Program-made: the position numbers and the translations under genes
Part shown: positions 1-6,087 of the stretch, in pieces
Layout: each line of letters begins with the position of its first letter
How positions within the stretch are numbered: position 1 is the first letter of the stretch
The notes under the pieces: model-generated
What the model was told of the DNA's origin: nothing
The model's input: only the letters and a program-made list of their open reading frames with translations
Database searches by the model: none
Assembly: GCA_013362385.1 (NCBI GenBank)
Contig: JABFWC010000343.1
Coordinates: 1-6,924 of the forward strand
Reading direction: 5' to 3'
From: Pseudarthrobacter sp.
Lineage (GTDB): Bacteria; Actinomycetota; Actinomycetes; Actinomycetales; Micrococcaceae
Length of the DNA stretch: 6,924 bases

Positions 1-528
1 CAAGACGTCATATCGGAGCTCCGCGCCCAGCACCCGGACGCCTTGCATGGGGACGTGCGGCATCCGTTTTGCCGGTGGCATCAGGTGCTCCACCGGAACA
101 TGCTCGATCAGCTGGCAATGGTCGGCGATGAGCCTGCGGTGGCACCGCCACCAAACGGTTTCGCTGCACATGATCGCCGTCTGCCCGTGTTGCGCGTCCG
201 TGAGCAGCTCCGCCAGGGCTGCCATGAATTCGGGGGAGCGCATGTACCCTGCATACGCCCGGAACGATTCATTGCGCAGCGCCGTGTCGGGGGAGTCGGG
301 CGGAAGCTTGCGGAAGCCGCCGAGCCGGCGTTCCCAGCGGTAGCTGATACCGGCCGCAGGCAGCCATTGGGCCATGCTGTCCTTGCCGAACTGCGGGTAC
401 TTGCGGCTGCCGGGCCCGATCCGGACGTCCACCAACGACGCAACCCCCGCCGCGGTGAGCAGCGCCGTGAGCTCCTCCTGCGAGGACGTGCCGTGACCTA
501 CCGTGAACAGGGCCTTCATCAAAGCCAT
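1..528 (-). CDS. DUF488 family protein (3' end outside window)
   Basis: This open frame runs from an ATG at 528 to the left edge: 176 codons without a stop. Family members are usually a little under 200 residues, so only the extreme C-terminus is probably missing. Visible family marks are TVGHGTSS near residues 9-16, LVDVRIGPGSRKYPQF at 32-47, and the cysteine motif MCSETVWWRCHRRLIAD at 120-136, with C121, C129, H130 and R131 corresponding to the C-E-x(n)-C-H-R signature of DUF488. The family has no well-established biochemical role, although the conserved cysteines suggest metal or thiol chemistry. ATG 528 is chosen over ATG 519 because AGGG lies 8 bases upstream of it. The gene follows the aldo/keto reductase by 36 bases on the same strand with no terminator between them, so co-transcription is likely. 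The family call is firm; the function is unknown. Confidence 0.85.
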   Translation of the reverse strand, partial: MALMKALFTVGHGTSSQEELTALLTAAGVASLVDVRIGPGSRKYPQFGKDSMAQWLPAAGISYRWERRLGGFRKLPPDSPDTALRNESFRAYAGYMRSPEFMAALAELLTDAQHGQTAIMCSETVWWRCHRRLIADHCQLIEHVPVEHLMPPAKRMPHVPMQGVRVLGAELRYDVL

Positions 529-564
529 GATAGGCACCCTGGTGAAGTGCCCGGCGGGAACCGG

Positions 565-1611
565 CTACCGCCGTCGCAATTCCGCGAACTCGATGGAGGG
601 CACGATGGCGCCGGCGTCCCGCTCCACGAAGTTGGTGCCCGGGGGCACCAACTCGTCAATGGCGTCCAGGACCGATTCGCCCAGCTGGACATCGGCGGCG
701 CGGAGGTAGGCCTGCAGGTGCTCCTCGCTGCGCGGACCAATGATCACGCTGCTGATGGCCGGGTGCGTCAACGCGAACCCGACGGCCAGATCCACCAGCG
801 GCATTTCCAGCTTGTCCGCCAGGCGGGCCAGTGAATCCGCAGCCAGGAGCTTGCGTTCGCTGGCGGGGCCGGAAATGTCGTAGCGGCCCGGGAGCGAGTG
901 CACCCGCGTAGGCGCCTTGCTGGCCTCGAGCGTGAAGTCGCCGGAGAGCCAGCCGCCCGCCAGGGGCCCGTAGGCGAGGACGCCCAGGCCGTATTGCTGG
1001 GCGATGGGTAATACATCCCGCTCGTTTGCGCGGACCAGCATGGAGTAGGGCACCTGGTTGCCCAGCGGTGGAATCAGGTGGTTGGTGGTGGCCAGCCACT
1101 GCGCCTCCACCAGCTGTGCCGGCGTGAAGACGGAGGTGCCGTAATAAAGGATCTTCCCCTGCCGGATCAGGTCATTGAGCGTGGTGATGGTTTCGAGCAC
1201 ATCGGTGTTGTAGTCGGGCCGGTGTGCCTGATAGAGGTCGATGCGGTCCGTTTGGAGGCGGCGCAGGCTTCCCTCGACGGCCTGGGTGATCCAGCGGCGG
1301 GAGTTTCCCGAGTGGGCGGGGTTCGGACTCATCTGGCCGTGGAACTTGGTGGCCAGGAAGACGTCGTCCCGCCTGCCGCGCAGCGCACGCCCCACGACCT
1401 GTTCTGACTCGCCCTGGGAGTAGACGTCAGCGGTATCGATTGCCGTGATCCCGGCATCAAGGGCGGCGTGGATAATGCGGATGCCCTCGTCCGCGCCCGT
1501 GGGCGCGCCGGGCGGACCGCCAAGCCCTTCGCCGAAATTCATGGTGCCAAGGGTGAGCGGACTGATGGGGGTGCCCGACCGTCCGAACACCCGCAGTTCA
1601 CTGAGGCCCAT
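565..1611 (-). CDS. Aldo/keto reductase
   Basis: This is a 348-residue cytosolic NAD(P)H-dependent oxidoreductase of the aldo/keto reductase superfamily, a TIM barrel that reduces aldehydes or ketones to alcohols. The full catalytic tetrad is visible: D59 and Y64 in IDTADVYSQGESE, K89 in FLATKF, and H130 in LYQAHRPD. Further family marks are the N-terminal LGTMNFG (residues 21-27), NQVPYSML (185-192), and the C-terminal cofactor-binding segment VIIGPRSEEHL (289-299). The length fits the prokaryotic YajO/Tas-like branch rather than the shorter 270-280 residue diketogluconate reductases. The physiological substrate cannot be read from the sequence. The ATG at 1611 is supported by a strong GGAGGAG ribosome binding site ending 7 bases upstream. 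The gene is divergent from the GAF-ANTAR gene and leads a probable two-gene operon with the DUF488 gene. Confidence 0.95.
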   Translation of the reverse strand: MGLSELRVFGRSGTPISPLTLGTMNFGEGLGGPPGAPTGADEGIRIIHAALDAGITAIDTADVYSQGESEQVVGRALRGRRDDVFLATKFHGQMSPNPAHSGNSRRWITQAVEGSLRRLQTDRIDLYQAHRPDYNTDVLETITTLNDLIRQGKILYYGTSVFTPAQLVEAQWLATTNHLIPPLGNQVPYSMLVRANERDVLPIAQQYGLGVLAYGPLAGGWLSGDFTLEASKAPTRVHSLPGRYDISGPASERKLLAADSLARLADKLEMPLVDLAVGFALTHPAISSVIIGPRSEEHLQAYLRAADVQLGESVLDAIDELVPPGTNFVERDAGAIVPSIEFAELRRR

Positions 1612-1612
1612 C

Positions 1613-1630
1613 TGCGGTCTCCTCCATCAA
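1613..1630 (-). promoter_or_regulatory. Strong ribosome binding site of the aldo/keto reductase
   Basis: On the minus strand the start region reads GGAGGAGACCGCAGATG. The GGAGGAG core is an excellent match to the 16S rRNA 3' end at a normal distance (7 bases) from the ATG at 1611. It fixes that start codon. Confidence 0.8.
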
Positions 1631-1649
1631 GTTTTGCCGTGCCGTGGAT

Positions 1650-1659
1650 CGTCATGACG
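1650..1659. promoter_or_regulatory. Perfect 10-base palindrome, candidate operator
   Basis: CGTCATGACG is a perfect inverted repeat lying 39-48 bases upstream of the aldo/keto reductase ATG, a plausible place for a repressor or activator site over its promoter. Its half-site ATGACG recurs at 1741-1746, about 40 bases upstream of the GAF-ANTAR -10 element. I cannot assign a regulator. A palindrome this short can occur by chance. Confidence 0.3.
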
Positions 1660-1779
1660 CTACACAGATTCACTCTGCCGGCGCAGATTCCCGCCTTAGT
1701 GCTTCTCTTTTCGTCGCACGGAGTAACCAGGGGCCCCGGAATGACGTTTTGTGGCGCGCGCGCGGGCCGCCATCGCGCT

Positions 1780-1790
1780 TATATTGAGTC
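1780..1790 (+). promoter_or_regulatory. -10 element of a probably leaderless transcript
   Basis: TATATT at 1780-1785 matches the TATAAT consensus at five of six positions. It ends five bases before the ATG at 1791, so transcription would begin at or next to the A of the start codon. No Shine-Dalgarno sequence is present, and an in-frame TGA at 1785-1787 rules out an upstream start. The -35 position (about 1757-1762) is occupied by an alternating GC tract and has no recognisable hexamer, so an activator or a -10-driven promoter is implied. Leaderless mRNAs of this geometry are common in actinobacteria. Confidence 0.5.
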
Positions 1791-2525
1791 ATGGCCACCC
1801 CCGGTAGCGACGACGAGTTCGTCCAACTGCATGACCTCATTCTTGGAAGCACGGACGTGGGCGGATTCCTGACGGAGCTGTCCGCCGTTGCAGCGTCCAC
1901 GCTCACCGATTCGGCAGGCGTGTTCATTGAATGCGGGGTGACCGTGCGTCGCCGTAAACGCACCGCCACTATCGCTGGCAGCAGCGAACGCGCCGCGATG
2001 CTGGACAAGCTGGAACAGGCCCTCGGGGACGGGCCCTGCATCGCGTCACTGGAGACCATGGAACCCGTGGTCCTGGTCGATGTGGAGACCGACCCCCGCT
2101 GGCCGGAGTACCAGAAAGTGCTGGCCGAAAACGGGTGCCGCAGCGTGCTGGGCGTTCCCCTCGCCCTGGACCAGAACCAGTCCGCCGCGCTGAACTTCTT
2201 CTCCTCGGAACCGAGCGTCTTTGTTCCCGCGGTGGTCACCAGGGCCGAGGCGTTTGCGCACCTGGCAGGTCGGGCGCTGCGGCTGGCACTGCGGATCGCC
2301 GACGCCCAGAACCTCGCGGACGACCTAAGGGCCGCGATGCAGAGCCGCACCACGATCGATTTGGCCTGCGGCGTGATCATGGCGCAGAACAGGTGCACCC
2401 AGGATGATGCGATGGCGCTGCTTACCAAGGCGTCCAGCCACCGGAACCAGAAGCTGCGCGACCTCGCCGCCGACCTCCTTGGCCGGATCAGCAACGGAAC
2501 GGTGAACACGCACTTCGACCCCTGA
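1791..2525 (+). CDS. GAF and ANTAR domain protein, predicted RNA-binding antiterminator
   Basis: This 244-residue cytosolic regulator has a GAF sensor domain at about residues 18-165 (core includes GDGPCIASLET at 79-89 and CRSVLGVPLAL at 116-126) and a C-terminal ANTAR domain at about 174-235. The ANTAR signature is clear: TTIDLACGVIMAQN (187-200), C202, D205-D206, and KLRDLAADLL (221-230). ANTAR proteins dimerise through a three-helix bundle and bind tandem RNA hairpins in nascent transcripts, preventing termination. The GAF domain probably senses a small ligand or redox state, which cannot be identified here. The start is fixed by an in-frame TGA two codons upstream, and the next methionine is about residue 70. 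It has no ribosome binding site, consistent with leaderless translation. It lies directly upstream of malQ in the same direction, which makes the malQ leader the first place to look for a target. The family call is firm; the target is unknown. Confidence 0.93.
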   Translation: MATPGSDDEFVQLHDLILGSTDVGGFLTELSAVAASTLTDSAGVFIECGVTVRRRKRTATIAGSSERAAMLDKLEQALGDGPCIASLETMEPVVLVDVETDPRWPEYQKVLAENGCRSVLGVPLALDQNQSAALNFFSSEPSVFVPAVVTRAEAFAHLAGRALRLALRIADAQNLADDLRAAMQSRTTIDLACGVIMAQNRCTQDDAMALLTKASSHRNQKLRDLAADLLGRISNGTVNTHFDP

Positions 2526-2558
2526 ACCGCCCGTCCCGGCCAACCCGCAAGACGCGCC

Positions 2559-2574
2559 GCCGGATCCCTCCGGC
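2559..2574 (+). terminator. GC-rich hairpin after the GAF-ANTAR gene
   Basis: GCCGGA and TCCGGC pair as a perfect 6-bp stem with a TCCC loop, 34 bases after the GAF-ANTAR stop codon. No U-tract follows, so this is not a canonical intrinsic terminator; such GC-rich hairpins without U-runs are often found at gene ends in actinobacteria. It may slow polymerase or protect the 3' end of the message. Confidence 0.35.
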
Positions 2575-2582
2575 CATGCCGC

Positions 2583-2598
2583 CCGGGTTTCACCCCGG
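2583..2598 (+). terminator. Second GC-rich hairpin after the GAF-ANTAR gene
   Basis: CCGGG and CCCGG form a 5-bp stem around the six-base loop TTTCAC, eight bases after the preceding hairpin. It overlaps the -35 region proposed for malQ and lacks a U-tract. The loop does not have the A1/G4 pattern of ANTAR targets. It could act with its neighbour as a weak tandem terminator. Confidence 0.3.
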
Positions 2599-2615
2599 CC
2601 CCGCCCTGCAATAAT
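2587..2615 (+). promoter_or_regulatory. Probable extended -10 promoter of malQ
   Basis: AATAAT at 2610-2615 matches TATAAT at five of six positions and is preceded by TGC (2607-2609), giving an extended -10 element. A weak -35 (GTTTCA, 2587-2592, three of six matches) stands 17 bases upstream. Transcription would start near 2622, leaving a leader of about 85 bases before the malQ ATG at 2707. The AT-rich patch stands out in an otherwise GC-rich gap. Confidence 0.5.
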
Positions 2616-2628
2616 CTGATCCAACGGC

Positions 2629-2670
2629 TGTGCACTGGGGTGTAAGCGTCCGGTGCAACAGGCAGCACTG
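2629..2670 (+). promoter_or_regulatory. Two adjacent small hairpins in the malQ leader, possible ANTAR target
   Basis: Hairpin 2 is the better one: CGGTGC (2651-2656) pairs with GCACTG (2665-2670) over six pairs including one G-U, around the loop AACAGGCA. If A2657 and A2664 face each other as a mismatch, the inner six bases are ACAGGC, with A at position 1 and G at position 4. Hairpin 1 (2629-2644) can be folded with loop ACTGGG, also A1/G4, but three of its five pairs are G-U; an alternative fold with loop TGGG is more stable. ANTAR targets are tandem hairpins with AxxGxx loops, and the gene just upstream encodes an ANTAR protein. The placement is suggestive; the pairing is weak. Confidence 0.2.
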
Positions 2671-2706
2671 AAAGTTTCGGGACCATCACAGACGAGGCGG
2701 ACACCC

Positions 2707-4911
2707 ATGACGGCAACAGACCAGCAGCATCCACCGCGGCCAATCGTGCCCGCAGACCCTCCTGCCGATGCCCGGGAGGATGTGGATCCGCATTTGTTGC
2801 AGCAGCTGGCCGACGCGCACGGGGTCGGAACCTCCTTCCAGGGCTGGGATGGCCTGCCGCACTCGGTGGCGGACGGGACCCTGGTCAAGGTGCTGGCCGC
2901 CCTCGGAGTGGAGGCGCGGACCAACGGCCAGATCGAGGCCGCCCTGGCCGAGGCGGAACTTGCACCCTGGCGACGGATGCTGCCGCCCGCCGTCGTGATT
3001 CAGCAAGGTGAGCCGGCGCAGGTTCCGGTCCATGTGCCGGACGGGACCACCGCCCGCCTGACCATCAGCCTGGAAGGGGACGCGGGGGTGCGGGACGCCG
3101 TCCAGCAGGACGTCTGGGTCCAGCCCCGCGAGGTGGACGGCGCCCTCACCGGGCGGGCCACTTTCGCACTGCCGCAGGACCTGCCGTTGGGCTGGCACAC
3201 GCTGCGCGCGGAGTCGGGAGGTGCCACAGTCACCGCCATGCTGGTGGTTACGCCTGCGCGGCTGGCCACGGCCGGGCCGCTGGAGGAACGCCGGGGCTGG
3301 GGGCTGGCCACGCAGCTGTATTCGGTGCGGTCCAAGCGGTCCTGGGGCATCGGCGATTTCGCGGACCTTGCGGACCTGGCGGCCATCAGCGGGGCCCGCG
3401 GGGCGGACTACGTGCTGGTCAACCCGCTGCACGCCGCGGAGCCGGTTCCGCCGGTCCAGCCGTCCCCCTACTCGCCCTCCACGCGCCGGTTCTTCAATCC
3501 TCTGTACATCAGGATCGAGGCAGTGCCCGAGCTGGCCTACCTCAAGCCGCGCAAGCGTGCTGCGCTGGAAAGGCTGCATGCCGAAGCGGCGGTGCTGAAC
3601 AAGGAGGGGACGCGGCTGGACCGCGACGCCGTGTATGCCGCCAAGCTGGAGGCGTTGGAGATGCTGTACCACACGCGCCGTTCACCGGCCCGGCAGGCCG
3701 CCTTCGACGAGTTCTGCCGGATGTCAGGGAAGGGGCTGGATGATTTCGCGCTGTGGTCCGCCATCCGCGAGGACCTTGCTCCCCACGATCCGCTGTGGAC
3801 GGACCCGGCCTGCGCCATCGGCACGGCGGAGGCGGAAGCGCTCCGGGAGAAACTGGCGGACCGTATCGGGTTCCACCGGTGGCTGCAGTGGATCTGCGAC
3901 GAGCAGCTCGAAGACGCCCAGCGGGCCGCGCTCCGTGCCGGGATGCGGCTGGGCGTGGTGCACGACCTGGCCGTGGGCGTGGACCACAGCAGCGCCGACG
4001 CCTGGACCCTGCGGAGCGTGCTGGCCCCGGCCACGAGCGTGGGGGCCCCGCCCGACATGTATAACCAACAGGGCCAGGACTGGGGCCAGCCGCCGTGGCA
4101 TCCTGCGCGACTCGCCGAGGCAGGCTACGCGCCTTTCCGGGACATGCTGGCAACGGTGCTGCGGCATGCCGGCGGCATCCGCGTGGACCATATCCTGGGC
4201 TTGTTCCGCCTGTGGTGGATCCCTGCCGGTAATGCCCCCGGCGACGGCGCCTATGTCCGCTACGACCATGAGGCCCTGATCGGCATCCTCGCCTTGGAGG
4301 CGCACCGGGCCGGGGCCGTAGTGATCGGCGAGGACCTGGGCACCTTCGAACCCTGGGTGCGGGACTACCTTGCCGCGCGCGGCATCCTGGGCACATCCAT
4401 CCTGTGGTTTGAGTACGACGGCGATTCGCCCCTTGCGCCGGAGAAGTACCGAACGCAGGCGCTCGCCAGCGTCAACACCCACGACCTGCCGCCCACCGCC
4501 GGCTACCTCGCAGGGGACCACGTGGGGCTGCGGAGCCGGCTGGGACTGCTGGAGCGGTCCGAAGCGGAAGAGCGGGCCGAACACAACGCGTCCCTGGAGA
4601 AGATGTTCGCCCTGCTGCGCGAGCGCGGGTACCTGGCCGGGGCGGCCGGGACCGGCGGCGAGGAACACACCATCGAGGCCCTGCACCTGCTGCTGGCGCA
4701 GGCGCCGTCCGTCCTGCTCGGCGTGGCGCTGGTGGATGCGGTGGGGGAGCGCCGGGTCCAGAACCAGCCCGGAACCACCGAGGCGCTGTACCCCAACTGG
4801 CAGGTTCCGCTTGGCGGGCCCGACGGCAAACCCGTCTACCTCGACGACCTACCCGCCAACGGGCGGTTCAACGCCCTGCTCGCGGCGGTGGAGCGTGCCC
4901 TGCACCGCTAG
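2707..4911 (+). CDS. malQ: 4-alpha-glucanotransferase (amylomaltase), GH77
   Basis: This 734-residue cytosolic enzyme transfers glucan segments between alpha-1,4-linked maltodextrins and releases glucose, serving maltose/maltodextrin use and glycogen turnover. The GH77 barrel (about residues 195-725) carries all expected motifs: SPYSPSTRRFFNPLY around Y255, GAPPDMYNQQGQDWG from residue 446, the nucleophile D494 in IRVDHILG, the acid/base E542 in VIGEDLG, the third carboxylate D593 in VNTHDLPPTAGY, and QNQPGTTEALYPNW near the C-terminus. The first 190 residues form the N-terminal region typical of actinobacterial MalQ, with LLQQLADAHGVGTSFQGWDG followed by a probable beta-sandwich. I chose ATG 2707, with GAGG nine bases upstream; a GTG at 2653 would add 18 poorly conserved-looking residues and has a GGGG only at a long 12-base spacing. 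The gene probably has its own promoter and is co-transcribed with the reductase 16 bases downstream. Confidence 0.96.
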   Translation: MTATDQQHPPRPIVPADPPADAREDVDPHLLQQLADAHGVGTSFQGWDGLPHSVADGTLVKVLAALGVEARTNGQIEAALAEAELAPWRRMLPPAVVIQQGEPAQVPVHVPDGTTARLTISLEGDAGVRDAVQQDVWVQPREVDGALTGRATFALPQDLPLGWHTLRAESGGATVTAMLVVTPARLATAGPLEERRGWGLATQLYSVRSKRSWGIGDFADLADLAAISGARGADYVLVNPLHAAEPVPPVQPSPYSPSTRRFFNPLYIRIEAVPELAYLKPRKRAALERLHAEAAVLNKEGTRLDRDAVYAAKLEALEMLYHTRRSPARQAAFDEFCRMSGKGLDDFALWSAIREDLAPHDPLWTDPACAIGTAEAEALREKLADRIGFHRWLQWICDEQLEDAQRAALRAGMRLGVVHDLAVGVDHSSADAWTLRSVLAPATSVGAPPDMYNQQGQDWGQPPWHPARLAEAGYAPFRDMLATVLRHAGGIRVDHILGLFRLWWIPAGNAPGDGAYVRYDHEALIGILALEAHRAGAVVIGEDLGTFEPWVRDYLAARGILGTSILWFEYDGDSPLAPEKYRTQALASVNTHDLPPTAGYLAGDHVGLRSRLGLLERSEAEERAEHNASLEKMFALLRERGYLAGAAGTGGEEHTIEALHLLLAQAPSVLLGVALVDAVGERRVQNQPGTTEALYPNWQVPLGGPDGKPVYLDDLPANGRFNALLAAVERALHR

Positions 4912-4917
4912 CTGATC

Positions 4918-4927
4918 GGAGGATGCA
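4918..4927 (+). promoter_or_regulatory. Strong ribosome binding site of the NmrA-like gene
   Basis: GGAGG at 4918-4922 lies five bases before the ATG at 4928 and just after the malQ stop. It supports this start over the in-frame ATG at 4967, which has no ribosome binding site. Confidence 0.75.
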
Positions 4928-5893
4928 ATGAGTGACGGATCTGCCCGCCCGGGCCCTGAGCCCACCATGCCTGCCAGGGAGCCTGGCGGGAGCGGGCCCG
5001 TACTGGTGGTTGGCGGCACAGGCACGCTGGGCAGCCAGGTCGCCCAGGAACTGCTGGCCCGTGGAAAACAGGTCCGCGCCCTGGTGCGTCCCGGTTCGGA
5101 TGCCAGCCGCTTGGAAGCAGCCGGGGCGGAGATCGCCAGGGGCGACATGATGGACCGGGAATCGCTGGACCGTGCCATGGCCGGTGTTGACGCGGTGGTC
5201 ACTTCTGCAGCGGGCTACACCCGGCACCGGAAAGGTGACACCCCGGAGATCGACCGGGTGGGCAACGCAAATCTTGCCGAGGCCGCCGCCCGCGCCGGCG
5301 TGCGCCGGTTCGTCCTGACGAGCATCCTGACCTGCGACCAGACGCCGCAGGTCCCGCATTTCTGGCATAAGAAGCTGATGGAGGACCGGCTGCGGGAACT
5401 GGGCGTGCCGTTCGTTGCGCTGCGCCCGGGAGCGTTCCTGGACCAGGTCACCCGGTTTGGCGGCGACCCCGTGGCCAAGGGCAAACTGATGTGGTTCGGT
5501 TCTCCCCGCATCCCCCTCACGTTCGTGCTGACCCCGGATCTCGCCCGTTACCTGGCCCAAGCCGTCGACGCCGTCGGCGTGGAGGGTCAGCACATCGACA
5601 TCGGGTGGGACCGGCCGCTTGGCATGCAGGACGTTGCGGCCCTGGCCGGGCGGATGAGCGGCACCAGGATCCGGGTCCGGTCCGTTCCCATGCCGTTCCT
5701 GCGCATTGCCGCCGCTGTCACCGGACGCTTCAATCCCATGGTCAGGGACATGGCTTCGATGATCACCTGGTTCCAGACCGGCAAGTACGTCGCGGACACA
5801 ACGCGGCAGCTGGAAGTCTTCGGGCCGCCACCCACCGCCGAGGACGCGATCGGCCGGCTCGTTGAACTGCTCGGACACGCCAAGGACACGTAG
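4928..5893 (+). CDS. NmrA-like NAD(P)-binding protein, atypical SDR family
   Basis: This 321-residue protein belongs to the atypical short-chain dehydrogenase group (NmrA/SDR_a5-like). After a flexible Gly/Pro-rich tail of about 23 residues comes the Rossmann beta strand and dinucleotide motif VLVVGGTGTLG, with G29, G32 and G35. R54 in RALVRPGSD suggests a preference for NADP(H). D73 in ARGDMMD and VTSAAGYTRH (91-100) fit the family pattern. HFWHKKLMEDRLRELGVPFVALRPGAF (144-170) is the usual segment where such proteins carry a Lys and the following beta strand, but the classical YxxxK pair is not obvious, so it could be a reductase or a redox-sensing regulator. The C-terminal half would form the substrate domain. 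No substrate can be inferred. It follows malQ by 16 bases with a strong ribosome binding site, implying an operon although no functional link is evident. Confidence 0.88.
   Translation: MSDGSARPGPEPTMPAREPGGSGPVLVVGGTGTLGSQVAQELLARGKQVRALVRPGSDASRLEAAGAEIARGDMMDRESLDRAMAGVDAVVTSAAGYTRHRKGDTPEIDRVGNANLAEAAARAGVRRFVLTSILTCDQTPQVPHFWHKKLMEDRLRELGVPFVALRPGAFLDQVTRFGGDPVAKGKLMWFGSPRIPLTFVLTPDLARYLAQAVDAVGVEGQHIDIGWDRPLGMQDVAALAGRMSGTRIRVRSVPMPFLRIAAAVTGRFNPMVRDMASMITWFQTGKYVADTTRQLEVFGPPPTAEDAIGRLVELLGHAKDT
4970..4990 (+). other. Stable hairpin in the 5' coding region of the NmrA-like gene
   Basis: CCTGCCAGG pairs with CCTGGCGGG as a 9-bp stem (one G-U) around a three-base GAG loop, about 42 bases after the start codon. 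It lies in the segment encoding the flexible N-terminal tail. It could slow ribosomes or simply reflect Pro/Gly codon composition. Confidence 0.4.
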
Positions 5894-5999
5894 CCTTCTT
5901 TCAAATGGCTCCATCGTCAAAGAACCTCAAGCCAATCGTTTCGGTGACCGTTCCTGTTTTATCCCCGGGCAGTTAGCATGGGCTTTCCAGCAACGGCAG

Positions 6000-6008
6000 A
6001 AGGAGGTG
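6000..6008 (+). promoter_or_regulatory. Orphan perfect Shine-Dalgarno sequence
   Basis: AAGGAGGTG is a nine-base perfect complement of the 16S rRNA 3' end, the best in the window. No ATG, GTG, TTG or CTG follows within the usual distance. The only conceivable start is an ATT at 6015 (six bases away), opening 20 codons up to TAG at 6075-6077. Its purpose is unclear. Confidence 0.45.
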
Positions 6009-6087
6009 GGTCCGATTACCGCTTCATCATCGATTCCGGGTACCTCGTTCCGCTGCCGTCCGGAGAGCGTGGGTTAGGCGGCGTGGG

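Noticed and set aside
43..834. Long plus-strand open frame of 263 codons
   Set aside because: It runs antisense across the DUF488 gene and the reductase 3' end, has a low-complexity Arg/Gly/Gln-rich composition, and is explained by high GC content opposite genes with clear family motifs.
1730..1737. GGGGCCCC palindrome as an operator
   Set aside because: It is a simple G/C run of low information in GC-rich DNA, with no repeated half-site nearby.
2583..2598. Hairpin with a six-base loop as an ANTAR target
   Set aside because: The loop TTTCAC lacks A at position 1 and G at position 4, and the preceding hairpin has a four-base loop.
2653..2706. GTG at 2653 as the malQ start
   Set aside because: It adds 18 residues without family resemblance and has only GGGG at a 12-base spacing, whereas ATG 2707 has GAGG at nine bases. 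It lies within the proposed leader hairpin 2.
4868..5920. Minus-strand open frame of 350 codons opposite the NmrA-like gene
   Set aside because: Composition (His/Arg/Gly/Pro-rich) and full overlap with a motif-supported gene mark it as a shadow frame; the same holds for minus-strand frames at 1670-2743, 2686-3672, 3542-4396 and 3724-4686.
5894..5940. Intrinsic terminator after the NmrA-like gene
   Set aside because: Only a four-pair GGCT/AGCC stem with a large loop can be drawn, and no U-tract follows it.
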